Positions 35,896 through 44,752 of a stretch of 64,000 nt of DNA are shown here, piece by piece. The DNA is from Apilactobacillus quenuiae (GTDB lineage: Bacteria > Bacillota > Bacilli > Lactobacillales > Lactobacillaceae), in assembly GCF_002994005.1 (NCBI RefSeq), contig NZ_POSN01000002.1:65855-129854 (forward strand). The letters are read 5' to 3'. The position numbers were made by a program, and so were the translations under genes. How positions within the stretch are numbered: position 1 is the first letter of the stretch; every line of letters begins with the position of its first letter. The notes below the pieces were generated by a model. The model was not told the origin of the DNA. It saw only the letters and a program-made list of their open reading frames with translations, and did no database searches.

Positions 35896-36825
35896 TCAAT
35901 AAGGTAAATCAGTAATCTTAACTTTAGTTTTTGAAAAACCATTTTCATTTAATACATCTTTGACCTCTTTTTTACGATATTCAGATTGACGACTTAGCAC
36001 GACTTCACGTAAGATGTTGGGATTAATTCTCGCTAGTGAAATAGGTCGATTACTAATGAGGGTTGATGAATCAACATTATCACGCTTAGGTTTAACAATT
36101 ACGTACCTTAACTCTTCTTCTTGCCATAAAATTTGGCGTTTAAAACATAATGATAGTAAGAATAATGAACTTAAACATTTTTTGCGAATATCAATAGCTA
36201 CCGAATTCCATACTCCTCTTAAGCCACGATAGGCATCGAGCCATTCTTTGATAATGGGCATAATAAATTCTTTATGTGTTTTTCGATTATATTCAACTTT
36301 TAGCGGAAATACATAGCCATATCCCTCACCCATGTGTTTAAAATCAGGTGAAGTATATTGATCAGATAATTTTTGTTGAATTTTTTGACTATCAAAACCT
36401 AATGCTACATCCCCATAATTACCTAATGCTTGTGAATTACGATTAGGCGAAAAGCTCCAAACATAACTATCAAAATTATTATGCTGATAATCATTAACAA
36501 ACGCAACAATTTCATTTTTAGTTGCATTTAATTGTTTTAAATATTCAATCGCAACCCGATACGTATAACGCACTTCCAATGGATCATTCATTGAATGAAT
36601 ATATCCAACATAAAATAATTTAGTTTTAACAATATTTTTTAATGCCCCAATACTAGTGTAATGGTAAATCTCTCCAATATCGTGAGCATTAATATAGAAA
36701 CGTTTATAAATAATATCATGTGAATGGGTTCGATAATCGGACTTTTCATCAGTGATAGAATTTAATGCTGACTTGCCATATTGATTTAATGAATCATAAA
36801 TCTTGTGGAATTCTGTTGGCGTCAT
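35896..36825 (-). CDS. DUF2971-family protein
   Basis: About 309 residues, soluble. The N-terminal IYHYTSIGALKNIVKTKLFY followed by SMNDPLE (about 50-80) is the DUF2971 signature, and the middle contains SYVWSFSPNRNSQALGNYGD and a conserved FPLKVEY segment. DUF2971 proteins are often found singly or in accessory and defence-linked regions; the biochemical role is not established. It is an isolated gene flanked by membrane-protein genes. Start: GAGGAG lies too close to the first ATG (36837) and 12 nt before the second (36825), so I take the second, with some doubt. Confidence 0.8.
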   Translation of the reverse strand: MTPTEFHKIYDSLNQYGKSALNSITDEKSDYRTHSHDIIYKRFYINAHDIGEIYHYTSIGALKNIVKTKLFYVGYIHSMNDPLEVRYTYRVAIEYLKQLNATKNEIVAFVNDYQHNNFDSYVWSFSPNRNSQALGNYGDVALGFDSQKIQQKLSDQYTSPDFKHMGEGYGYVFPLKVEYNRKTHKEFIMPIIKEWLDAYRGLRGVWNSVAIDIRKKCLSSLFLLSLCFKRQILWQEEELRYVIVKPKRDNVDSSTLISNRPISLARINPNILREVVLSRQSEYRKKEVKDVLNENGFSKTKVKITDLPY

Positions 36826-36859
36826 GCTTAAATTCATCTCCTCATATCAAAGATTTACA

Positions 36860-37228
36860 TTAATTATATAACAACAAAAAAGCATCGTCTAAAGAGACAA
36901 TGCTTGATTTAAAAATTAAATAATGAAATTGGCATAATGTTAAAAAAAATAACCATAAAATAGTGGTTGGAATTAACCAAAGCAGATAAAAAATAAAGTA
37001 GCATTTATCATATGTAGATATACTACGCCAGCCATAACTAATAATTTTCACGACAGATAGTAAAACGCTAATTAAACTAATAACACCCATGATTAGCAAC
37101 CCAAATAATACAAATGTATCGGGATGATAAATATCATCTTTTGCCATTTCAATCATTCCATCAATAATCATAAATAATGGAATAAATAAAATTAATCCTT
37201 GTATCCATAATTTGTCTTTATAATTCAT
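36860..37228 (-). CDS. Membrane protein, paralogue of the next gene, with apparent C-terminal frameshift
   Basis: About four membrane segments. The first ~88 residues align well with the upstream gene (IIDGMIEMA/IIDGLIELA, HPDTFVLFG/HPDVVVLFG, WLIPTTILWL/LFIPSFIVWL). Then a run of eight T's shifts the frame: in this frame the C-terminus (ending DDAFLLLYN) reads through a terminator hairpin. With one extra T it would read WLFFFNIMPISLFNF and stop at TAA 36909-36911, like the paralogue's WLSFFEIVPFNFENF, with the terminator right behind the stop. So this is a recent frameshift, a slippery phase-variable tract or a sequencing error. Function unknown. Confidence 0.7.
   Translation of the reverse strand: MNYKDKLWIQGLILFIPLFMIIDGMIEMAKDDIYHPDTFVLFGLLIMGVISLISVLLSVVKIISYGWRSISTYDKCYFIFYLLWLIPTTILWLFFLTLCQFHYLIFKSSIVSLDDAFLLLYN
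36875..36906 (-). terminator. Terminator hairpin inside the frameshifted reading frame
   Basis: Minus-strand AAGCATTGTCT/AGACGATGCTT stem (one G-T pair) with loop CTTT and six T's. It lies within the visible reading frame of the membrane gene but directly after the stop that restoring the frame would give. Confidence 0.85.
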
Positions 37229-37282
37229 ATAAGCTCTCCATTGAATTAGTTATAGAACATATTATATACAATTAAGTACATT

Positions 37283-37624
37283 CTAAACATGAACCAAATA
37301 ATAAATGAAGTTTTCAAAATTAAATGGAACAATTTCAAAGAATGACAACCAAACAATAAAACTAGGTATAAACAAAATTAAATGAAATACAAACATTATT
37401 TTGTAATATATTGGCATATTATGCCATCCTAATGAGATTAATTTATTAATAAAAATAATGATATTTATTAAGCTAATAATTCCAATTACTAATACTCCAA
37501 ATAAAACTACCACGTCAGGATGAAATAAACTATCATGTGCTAATTCAATTAAACCATCAATGATTGAGTATAATGGTAAAAATAAAATAAAGAATTGAAT
37601 TATTAATTTCTTTGTATATTGCAT
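37283..37624 (-). CDS. Membrane protein, paralogue of the downstream gene
   Basis: 113 residues with about three to four hydrophobic segments and no recognised family. Conserved with the next gene are IIDGLIELAHDSLFHPDVVV and the following membrane helices, so the two arose by tandem duplication. The ATG at 37624 follows AAGGAGCTTT; an upstream in-frame start at 37666 lacks a ribosome-binding site. The conserved acidic/His stretch (ELAHDSLFHPD) between TM1 and TM2 could bind a metal or a partner, but this is speculation. Confidence 0.75.
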   Translation of the reverse strand: MQYTKKLIIQFFILFLPLYSIIDGLIELAHDSLFHPDVVVLFGVLVIGIISLINIIIFINKLISLGWHNMPIYYKIMFVFHLILFIPSFIVWLSFFEIVPFNFENFIYYLVHV

Positions 37625-37692
37625 AAAGCTCCTTAATTTAAAAATGTTGCAATCTGATATTACCATAAATAAACATTAATATAAAAAGTAAT

Positions 37693-37728
37693 AAAAAGCA
37701 GCCCTTATTAAAAAAAGGACTGCTTTTA
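37693..37728 (-). terminator. Terminator
   Basis: AAAAGCAG and CTGCTTTT with flanking G/C pairs form a stem, followed by a T run, after the stop at 37733. Confidence 0.85.
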
Positions 37729-37732
37729 CTAT

Positions 37733-38782
37733 TTAAAATAGATGATGGCGTCTATGATATCCATAAAAATGACGATGATATGGATGATAATAATGGCGTT
37801 CATATTTTCTTTGATAGTGACGTTTAATATAGTGATGAGCTGCTCCAGCAATCACAGCATCCCTAACATAATGATGGCGATGATAGTGTTCACCATTATA
37901 ATTACGATGTTCACTAAAACTAGGTGCACCTGATGGAGTTGGTACATTCATATTATGATCAATCTTAGAAGTTCCATCCGCGTAGTTAAATTGAATTCCT
38001 GGTTGCACATTATATAAATATACATTTAAATTCAAAGTCTTATCCGTAGACAAAGCTTGCAGATGAACACCACGTGCCATTAGTTCATTATCTTTAAAAA
38101 TGGGTTTAACTTGATAAATAACTTTTTTACCGGCACGTAAAGCATCACGAACTTTACTCTCATAAATGGTTTGTACTTTTTGATTACTAAAAGCAGTTTG
38201 AGTAAATAAATTCTTTAAATTATTTTGATCCCCAGATTGTACACTAGGTTCATAATTACCATTTACACTAATGCCTTTAGATAAACTATAAGCAATCTCA
38301 TGACCACGATTAATGATGGCTTCACTATTAATAAATTTTTGATGCCAACCCGTTGGTTTAACATCTTGAGTGGAACGTAAACTATCATTAGCAACATTTC
38401 GTGATTCTAAGTAAGCAGTATTCCCTGCTGAAGTACGATTTAAATTATCTAAATTACTGTAAATAACATGATTGTACTTCCAATCAGTAGTCTTTAAATT
38501 AGCATGATCATCATTTACATAAGTAAAGGCTTGATTTCCAGAAGTATAATTTAAATCAGCTAGTTCATTATCACTTTGAACATGTTGTTTAGTAGCCTTA
38601 GCTTGCTTTTTAGCAACATGTTTATCACTATGCGGTGAACTATGATCACTACTTTGTAAACTAGAACTTGTTTCCGAACCTGAATTACTATTCTTTTTTG
38701 AGGAATCTTTGCCACCCATACAACTGCCTAATAAGGCTAGTAGTAATAAAGTAACAATTCCTCCAGTTAATATTTTTTTCAT
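37733..38782 (-). CDS. Lipoprotein DNA/RNA non-specific endonuclease with histidine-rich tail
   Basis: 349 residues: a lipoprotein-type signal (MKKILTGGIVTLLLLALLGSC, Cys21 as possible lipid anchor), a low-complexity Ser/Lys/His linker (about 24-70), and an EndA/NucA-like domain (about 75-265). The catalytic motif is INRGHEIAYSL near residue 158, where most relatives have DRGH; the His is kept. The C-terminal 55 residues are dominated by His, Tyr and Arg (for example HYHRHHY and KRHYQRKYERHYYHPYHRHF), which is not part of the nuclease fold and could bind metal or cell-wall/nucleic acid. Probably a surface-anchored nuclease for DNA scavenging or uptake. Confidence 0.85.
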   Translation of the reverse strand: MKKILTGGIVTLLLLALLGSCMGGKDSSKKNSNSGSETSSSLQSSDHSSPHSDKHVAKKQAKATKQHVQSDNELADLNYTSGNQAFTYVNDDHANLKTTDWKYNHVIYSNLDNLNRTSAGNTAYLESRNVANDSLRSTQDVKPTGWHQKFINSEAIINRGHEIAYSLSKGISVNGNYEPSVQSGDQNNLKNLFTQTAFSNQKVQTIYESKVRDALRAGKKVIYQVKPIFKDNELMARGVHLQALSTDKTLNLNVYLYNVQPGIQFNYADGTSKIDHNMNVPTPSGAPSFSEHRNYNGEHYHRHHYVRDAVIAGAAHHYIKRHYQRKYERHYYHPYHRHFYGYHRRHHLF

Positions 38783-38852
38783 GTTATCTCCTATGAGTTA
38801 TGTAATTTTTACACCTTTAATCATAATTCTAAGAGATATTTTTGGCAAATTA

Positions 38853-38884
38853 AAAAACGCTATCCAAAATGGATAACGCCTTTT
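38853..38884 (-). terminator. Terminator of guaA
   Basis: Minus-strand CGTTATCC/GGATAGCG stem (one G-T pair) with a run of six T's directly after guaA. Confidence 0.85.
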
Positions 38885-38900
38885 AACTAGGAATAAAGCA

Positions 38901-40466
38901 TTATTCCCATTCAATTGTCGAAGGTGGCTTACTAGTAATGTCATACACTACTCGGTTAATGCCATCAACTTCGTTTGCAATCTTAGTTGAAATGTTTGAT
39001 AAAACATCCCATGGAATTTGTGCAAAGTCAGCAGTCATTCCATCGATTGAGTTCACGGCACGAATTGCGATAGTATAGTCATAAGTTCTTTCATCACCCA
39101 TGACCCCCACACTCTTGAATCCTGGTAATACTGTGAAGTATTGCCAAATTTCAGTATCTAATCCTGCTTTAGCAATTTCTTTACGTAAAATAAAGTCACT
39201 GTCGCGCACGATACGTAGTTTTTCTTGAGTGATTTCACCAATCACACGAATACCTAGACCAGGACCTGGGAATGGTTGACGCCATACCAAGTTAGCTGGC
39301 ATCCCCATTTCTTCACCTAAGTGTCTAGTTTCATCCTTGAATAAGGAACGCACTGGTTCAATTAATTCAAAATGCATGTCTTCAGGAAGTCCACCCACAT
39401 TATGATGAGATTTAATGGTTTGAGCAGTATCAGTACCACTTTCAATTACATCAGTATATAGAGTTCCTTGTGCTAAGAAATCAATATCTTTTAGCTTACG
39501 AGCTTCATCATTGAACACTTCAATAAATTCGTTACCGATAATCTTACGCTTTTGCTCAGGATCAGAAACCCCCTTCAACTTACCCAAGAAACGATCACTT
39601 GCATCCACTTGGATAATATTCAAGCCAAATTTACCTTTTAAACTATCCATAACTTCTTCAACTTCGTTCTTACGTAGTAACCCATGGTCTACAAAGATAC
39701 AAGTTAATTGGTCACCAATCGCTTTGTGTAATAAGACACCAGTTACACTTGAATCTACCCCACCGGATAAACCAAGGATAACTTTCTTGTCGCCAACTTC
39801 TTCTCTGATTTGTTTAATCTTTAAGTCAATAAAATCATTCATTGACCAGTTTGCTTCTGCGCCACAAACGTTAAACACGAAGTTCTTTAAGATGTCAGTA
39901 CCGTATTTGGTATTTCTAACTTCAGCATGGAATTGAATTCCATAGAACTTTCTAGCGGTATCTTGCATTGCAGTAATGGGACAATCTTTTGCGGAAGCCA
40001 CATTTTCGAAGCCATCTGGAGCCTTTCTAACAAGGTCCCCATGACTCATCCAAACTGGTTGATTTTTAGGTAAGCCCTTAAATAAATCAGCATTATCAGA
40101 AGTAATGTCGATATCAGCATGTCCATACTGACCATGATCTTCACCGTCAACTTTTCCTCCACCTAGGTCATATGCCATTAATTGCATTCCATAGCAAATT
40201 CCTAGAATTGGAATATTCATTTCAAAAATTTTAGGATCAACTTTCAAGGCATCATCAGCATAAACACTGTTAGGCCCACCAGAGAAGATAATTCCCTTAG
40301 GGTTAAAAGCTTTAATCTCTTCAATTGACATATTGTGAGACTTAAGTTCGGAATATACACCAAAATCACGAATACGACGAGTAATTAGTTGGTTGTATTG
40401 ACTACCGAAATCAAGCACCAAAATTTTATCAAATGAAGATAGGTCCATTTCAGCCAAACCATCCAC
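38901..40466 (-). CDS. guaA: GMP synthase (glutamine-hydrolysing)
   Basis: Last step of GMP synthesis: XMP + glutamine + ATP to GMP. The 521-residue protein has the class I glutamine amidotransferase domain with nucleophile motif LGICYGMQL (about residues 88-96) and HAEV, the PP-loop [13 protein letters not shown] (about 233-245) and the dimerisation domain ending [17 protein letters not shown], the usual C-terminus. Length is normal. The ATG at 40466 follows AAAAGGAG. It lies 62 nt downstream of coaA on the same strand. No purine riboswitch is visible in the gap, unlike many Firmicutes guaA genes. Confidence 0.98.
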   Translation of the reverse strand: MDGLAEMDLSSFDKILVLDFGSQYNQLITRRIRDFGVYSELKSHNMSIEEIKAFNPKGIIFSGGPNSVYADDALKVDPKIFEMNIPILGICYGMQLMAYDLGGGKVDGEDHGQYGHADIDITSDNADLFKGLPKNQPVWMSHGDLVRKAPDGFENVASAKDCPITAMQDTARKFYGIQFHAEVRNTKYGTDILKNFVFNVCGAEANWSMNDFIDLKIKQIREEVGDKKVILGLSGGVDSSVTGVLLHKAIGDQLTCIFVDHGLLRKNEVEEVMDSLKGKFGLNIIQVDASDRFLGKLKGVSDPEQKRKIIGNEFIEVFNDEARKLKDIDFLAQGTLYTDVIESGTDTAQTIKSHHNVGGLPEDMHFELIEPVRSLFKDETRHLGEEMGMPANLVWRQPFPGPGLGIRVIGEITQEKLRIVRDSDFILRKEIAKAGLDTEIWQYFTVLPGFKSVGVMGDERTYDYTIAIRAVNSIDGMTADFAQIPWDVLSNISTKIANEVDGINRVVYDITSKPPSTIEWE

Positions 40467-40528
40467 GCTCCTTTTCTAAATTGCTTTTAATCATACCGAG
40501 AAGATAAGATTGTGTCAAATTTTGCTGC

Positions 40529-41452
40529 TTAGTATTTTCTTAGTAAAATATTGTCAATCCGGTGTTCTTCACCTTTATGAATAATTAAATCAGCCCTCGT
40601 TCTAGTGGGCTTAATATTTTCTTCTAGGTTCGGTAAATTAATTGATTGCCAAACATCTTTAGCCATTTGGACCGCTTTTTCACGATTAGAGTGCGCCAAT
40701 TCATAATAATGGTTTGAAGGGTTTTGAAAAGCCGTATCCATCAACTTCTTAAAGCGATCTAAATACCATTTTTCAATTAAATTATCAGCAGCATCAATAT
40801 AAATTGAGAAATCAGTGAAATCACTAACATAAATTTGTTGATTACTTGGTAATTGGAGGGTATTAATTCCCTCAATAATCAAAATATCTGGACGGTCAAT
40901 AATATCATAACGATTAGGAATAATATCATAGACTTCATGCGAATAAACTGGTGATTTAACATTAGGTTGCCCTGACTTAACCTCATTTAAAAAGTTAATT
41001 AAGGCTTTCATATCGTAACTTTCTGGAAAACCCTTTTGTTGCATAATCCCACGACGTTCTAATTCTTTCGTATTATATAAGAAACCATCAGTCGTAATTA
41101 ACTGTACTTTCTTTTTAGGAAAGAAATGGCTTAGTAAAACTTCCAATAAACGAGCCGTGGTCGACTTACCAACAGCCACACTTCCAGAAATTCCGATAAT
41201 AAATGGTACTTTGCGATTTTCTTTATCTAAAAATTGGGTTTTAATTTTTTGCCAATCATTAAAGTTCTTTGTACATAAATCTAATAAATGAACAATTGGA
41301 ATATAAACATCTTTAACATCTTGCAATGAAATTTGATCATTAAAAGCTTTGATTTGTTTTAAACTTTCTTTAGTTAATGGTACTGATTGAGTGTGATAAA
41401 AATTTTTCCACTCATCTTTTTTAAATGTGTAATAGTTAATTGGATTTGCCAA
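40529..41452 (-). CDS. coaA: Pantothenate kinase, type I
   Basis: First committed step of coenzyme A synthesis: pantothenate + ATP to 4'-phosphopantothenate. The 307-residue enzyme has the P-loop GISGSVAVGKSTTAR (near residue 85-100), QLITTDGFLYNT, and the conserved IIEGINTLQ and YVSDFTDFSIYIDA segments. Length and order match CoaA of lactobacilli. TTG start (MANPINYY) after TTGGAGGG. It is followed by guaA after 62 nt and preceded by the helD terminator, so it begins a unit that may include guaA. Confidence 0.97.
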   Translation of the reverse strand: MANPINYYTFKKDEWKNFYHTQSVPLTKESLKQIKAFNDQISLQDVKDVYIPIVHLLDLCTKNFNDWQKIKTQFLDKENRKVPFIIGISGSVAVGKSTTARLLEVLLSHFFPKKKVQLITTDGFLYNTKELERRGIMQQKGFPESYDMKALINFLNEVKSGQPNVKSPVYSHEVYDIIPNRYDIIDRPDILIIEGINTLQLPSNQQIYVSDFTDFSIYIDAADNLIEKWYLDRFKKLMDTAFQNPSNHYYELAHSNREKAVQMAKDVWQSINLPNLEENIKPTRTRADLIIHKGEEHRIDNILLRKY

Positions 41453-41516
41453 AGCAATCCCTCCAATAAAATAAATAATTGCTTTTAATCATAACATTTC
41501 TATATTTATGTGTATT

Positions 41517-41553
41517 AAAAAAGAGCCTAACTTGCTTAGTTAAGCTCTTTTTG
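41517..41553 (-). terminator. Terminator of helD
   Basis: AAAGAGC-TAACT pairs with AGTTA-GCTCTTT around loop TGCT, with a T run, after the helD stop. Confidence 0.87.
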
Positions 41554-41570
41554 CTTGTTACTAATCCGGA

Positions 41571-43871
41571 TTATTGTAAATCATAAAGTTCTTTAGGTAC
41601 GTTATCAAAAATTGGTGATAATTGTTTTTCAGCAATAATCGTTAATTCATGCATTGCACGCGTACAGATTGTATAAACTAATTGACGATCAGCTTCATCA
41701 CCATATTGTTCAGCACTAGCATCCCACATCACTACAGAATCAAATTCTAGCCCTTTTGCAAGGTATGAAGGAATAATTAATGTCCCAGTAGCCAAGCGTT
41801 GGTTTTCAGTTCTAATAAGCGCATTTTTTACGTCTATTTGGTTTAATCGTTCGGATAATGATTCCGCATCCGCTAATGTTTTCACAATAATAGCGGTGGT
41901 ATCATGTTTTTGCTTATCAGCGTTGATTTTATCATTTAATTTATTAAGGGCAGCTTTTTGATCATTAACTACATTAATCATCGGTTTATCACCTTCACGC
42001 GCGAAGGATTCAATTTCGACACCATTACCTAACAGATGTTTAGTAAAGTCAGTGATTTGTTCAGTTGAACGATATGATTTAGTCAGTTGCACAACATTGG
42101 TCTTTTCAGGATCAAACATTGTTCCCAACTCTTTTAATAATTTATGACTATTTTCATGAGTAAAGATAGCTTGATTCAAATCCCCTAATAATGTGAAACG
42201 AGCACGTGGAAATGTGAATTTCAAGAAAGCCATTTGAAAGGCCGTGTAGTCTTGCACTTCGTCAATGAATAGATATCTAATGTCAGTTTTGGCACGTTTA
42301 CCAGAAATCTTATCAAATAGATACAAGTAAGCTGATACATCTGAGATTGAAATATCACCAGACTTCATTTGTTCAATGGAATGATCAACACTCTTTTCCC
42401 AATCATCTTTAGTTAAATCATAATCATTCAAATTAACTAAATTAGGAATGTTTCTTAGCATGTGGACAAATTGATTATTAATTCTTAAGAAACGTGCATG
42501 GACAATTTGTTTGCGAATTTTTCTAAAGGCCCCAATGACAATATGTTTAGCTAAGAAATTAAATTCTTTATCCGCATTTTCAAATTCATCTGGATGGGTT
42601 CTTTGCACTGCTTCAATTTGTTCACGCGTTAAGTCTTGAACTGCTTGTTCGACCCAATCAGTTTTCATTTCGGCTTTAACACGACGATTTAACATCTTAA
42701 TAAGTTTTTCTTTAGTTGCGGAAAGGCGATTTCTCAAATTATAATTTTCATTAAAACTATAGTAGATTTCAGCAATCTTCTCACGAGAAATAAAGATTTC
42801 ACCATTAAACTTCAAGTTCTTGAATTTCATATCTTCGGTATTTAAATGATTAGCATAAGCTGTGACTGCTTTAAAGTAATCTAAACTGTTCTTAAGATTA
42901 TTAATTTTGCGAACTTGACCATCTTCAGAATTATCTTCTTCAAATCGTTCAGATAGTGTTTCAACATTCATATGTGGAACACGCAAACTACTGTATTGAT
43001 AATAGGTCATTTGCACCATATTTTGTTCCCCTAATTCAGGTAACACTTGATTAATGTAATCATTAAACAATTGGTTCGGTGAAAATAGGATTACTTGACC
43101 AGAATGTAACTTACCACGATATTGATATAGCAAGAAAGCAATTCTTTGTAAAACAGCGGCTGTTTTACCAGAACCAGCAGCTCCTTGGACAAATAATAAG
43201 TCTGAATCAGTATCACGGATAATCTTATTTTGTTCTGCTTGAATGGTAGTAACAATACTCTTCATCTTAGTACTAGATTTACCATTTAAATTATCTAGTA
43301 ACATTTGATCTCCAACTACTTGGTCAGTATCAAAAATAGTATCAATCTTACCATCTTTAATTTGAAATTGACGTTTCAACGTTACATTAACTTCTTGGGG
43401 ACCCATTGGGGTATTATAAGTTAATTTACCAATCTTACTATCATAATAAATACTTGAAATTGGTGCACGCCAATCATAAATCAAATAATGATCAGGACTA
43501 TCGGCAAAAGAACCTAATCCAATATAAATAGTTTCTGGTTGGTCTTCTCCAGCCTCTTCAAAGTCCAAACGTGCAAAGTATGGACGTCGTTCCATTTTAT
43601 TTAACTTATCATATTCTTTGGTCGCATGTTTCCAACTATTCTCACGTTCTTCAAGCATTTGTTGTTGTTGACGAATCGAAACTGAAGTTTCCATCATCCC
43701 ACTATAAGTATTTGTTTTTAAACGAACATCATTATAAAAGTTTTTATTAATTGCACTTTCATCTTTTTCAGCACGATTAATTTTTTGTGCCGCTTCGGTT
43801 TTAGCAACGCCTATTTTTCCTAAGACGTTTTTTAAATGTTTAGTTTCATATTTTCTAATTGAGTCAGTCAT
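41571..43871 (-). CDS. helD: RNA polymerase recycling motor ATPase HelD (UvrD/Rep-like)
   Basis: Superfamily 1 helicase-like ATPase that, in Bacillus, removes stalled RNA polymerase from DNA. The 766-residue protein has a long N-terminal charged coiled arm (about residues 1-100), DWRAPISSIYYD (near 150), Walker A QGAAGSGKTAAVLQR (about 229-243), Walker B LFIDEVQDYTAFQ (near 553), SYRSTEQI (near 625) and the C-terminal motif VIWDASAEQYGDEADRQLVYT-like region near 735. The N-terminal arm plus DWRAP block separates HelD from UvrD/PcrA. GGAGG lies 10 nt before the ATG. Single gene. Confidence 0.95.
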   Translation of the reverse strand: MTDSIRKYETKHLKNVLGKIGVAKTEAAQKINRAEKDESAINKNFYNDVRLKTNTYSGMMETSVSIRQQQQMLEERENSWKHATKEYDKLNKMERRPYFARLDFEEAGEDQPETIYIGLGSFADSPDHYLIYDWRAPISSIYYDSKIGKLTYNTPMGPQEVNVTLKRQFQIKDGKIDTIFDTDQVVGDQMLLDNLNGKSSTKMKSIVTTIQAEQNKIIRDTDSDLLFVQGAAGSGKTAAVLQRIAFLLYQYRGKLHSGQVILFSPNQLFNDYINQVLPELGEQNMVQMTYYQYSSLRVPHMNVETLSERFEEDNSEDGQVRKINNLKNSLDYFKAVTAYANHLNTEDMKFKNLKFNGEIFISREKIAEIYYSFNENYNLRNRLSATKEKLIKMLNRRVKAEMKTDWVEQAVQDLTREQIEAVQRTHPDEFENADKEFNFLAKHIVIGAFRKIRKQIVHARFLRINNQFVHMLRNIPNLVNLNDYDLTKDDWEKSVDHSIEQMKSGDISISDVSAYLYLFDKISGKRAKTDIRYLFIDEVQDYTAFQMAFLKFTFPRARFTLLGDLNQAIFTHENSHKLLKELGTMFDPEKTNVVQLTKSYRSTEQITDFTKHLLGNGVEIESFAREGDKPMINVVNDQKAALNKLNDKINADKQKHDTTAIIVKTLADAESLSERLNQIDVKNALIRTENQRLATGTLIIPSYLAKGLEFDSVVMWDASAEQYGDEADRQLVYTICTRAMHELTIIAEKQLSPIFDNVPKELYDLQ

Positions 43872-44027
43872 CTAGACATTTCCTCCATTCAAAAGTTGAT
43901 TAATAATTTTAGCACAAATAAGAAACAAAACAAAGTTTTTACACTGAGGGTCATCTTTTTATTAGTATGAATTTATATGATAAAATCAGTGTTGATAGAG
44001 ACTTATGAAAAAATAGGAGGTTTTTTT

Positions 44028-44690
44028 ATGATCAATATTTATCTAGTACGTCATGGACAAACTTATTTAAACAAATACTTCCGTATTCAAGGATCAGCTA
44101 ATGCTCCACTAACTGTTAAAGGAGTTGCTGACGCTGTAGATGCTGGTAAAAGATTAAGTAAAATTAAATTTGACCATGCTTACTCAAGTGATATGCCACG
44201 TGCATATGACACTGGTAAATATATTTTGAAACAAAATCCTTCATCACTTGAAGAACCGATTATGGACACTGCATTTCGTGAAGAAAACTTTGGTTATTTT
44301 GAAGGAAATGATAGTGAACAAGCTTGGCACCAAATTGGTGGCCCTAAAGGTATGGGTAGCTATGGTGAAATGATTGATAAACTAGGTATGGGTGGCACTG
44401 CTGACTTAATTGCTGAAGCTGATCCTTATGGTGATGCTGAAACTGATAGTGATATTCGTGCTCGTTTTATGCCTGGATTAAAGAATGCTATTCAAAATGC
44501 TAAAGATGGCGAAAATGTTTTAATTGCTGCTCATGGTACTATCATTAGATGGGCAATTGACCAATTTGCTGATAGTAGCATTGATGTTTCTGAATCAATT
44601 TTAAATGGTAGTGTTTCTAAATTAACTGCTGAACCAGATGGCACAAACATCAAAGTACAATATTATAATCGTACTGATGAAAATGTATAA
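44028..44690 (+). CDS. Histidine phosphatase family protein (phosphoglycerate mutase-like)
   Basis: Phosphatase with a phosphohistidine intermediate. The 220-residue product starts MINIYLVRHGQTYLNKYFRI; the RHG at residues 8-10 is the catalytic motif. The second His lies in IAAHGTIIRWAI (near 165), and the Glu in FREENFGYFEGND. This is the branch usually labelled phosphoglycerate mutase family, but such proteins mostly act as broad phosphatases; its substrate is not known. AGGAGG lies 7 nt before the ATG at 44028; the longer frame upstream has no ribosome-binding site. Divergent from helD. Confidence 0.92.
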   Translation: MINIYLVRHGQTYLNKYFRIQGSANAPLTVKGVADAVDAGKRLSKIKFDHAYSSDMPRAYDTGKYILKQNPSSLEEPIMDTAFREENFGYFEGNDSEQAWHQIGGPKGMGSYGEMIDKLGMGGTADLIAEADPYGDAETDSDIRARFMPGLKNAIQNAKDGENVLIAAHGTIIRWAIDQFADSSIDVSESILNGSVSKLTAEPDGTNIKVQYYNRTDENV

Positions 44691-44702
44691 TAAATAAATC
44701 AA

Positions 44703-44742
44703 TAAAAAAGACCCGTTATCAAAATGATAACGGGTCTTTTTT
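44703..44742. terminator. Bidirectional terminator
   Basis: GACCCGTTATCA/TGATAACGGGTC stem with loop AAA and A/T runs on both sides, between the histidine phosphatase and oppF genes. Confidence 0.92.
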
Positions 44743-44752
44743 ATGATACTAA

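Noticed and set aside
37742-37933. A methionine- and isoleucine-rich frame on the plus strand opposite the nuclease.
   Set aside because: It is the antisense of the His-rich tail codons, with no ribosome-binding site.
40467-40528. Purine riboswitch before guaA.
   Set aside because: The gap is only 62 nt and shows no purine-aptamer sequence.
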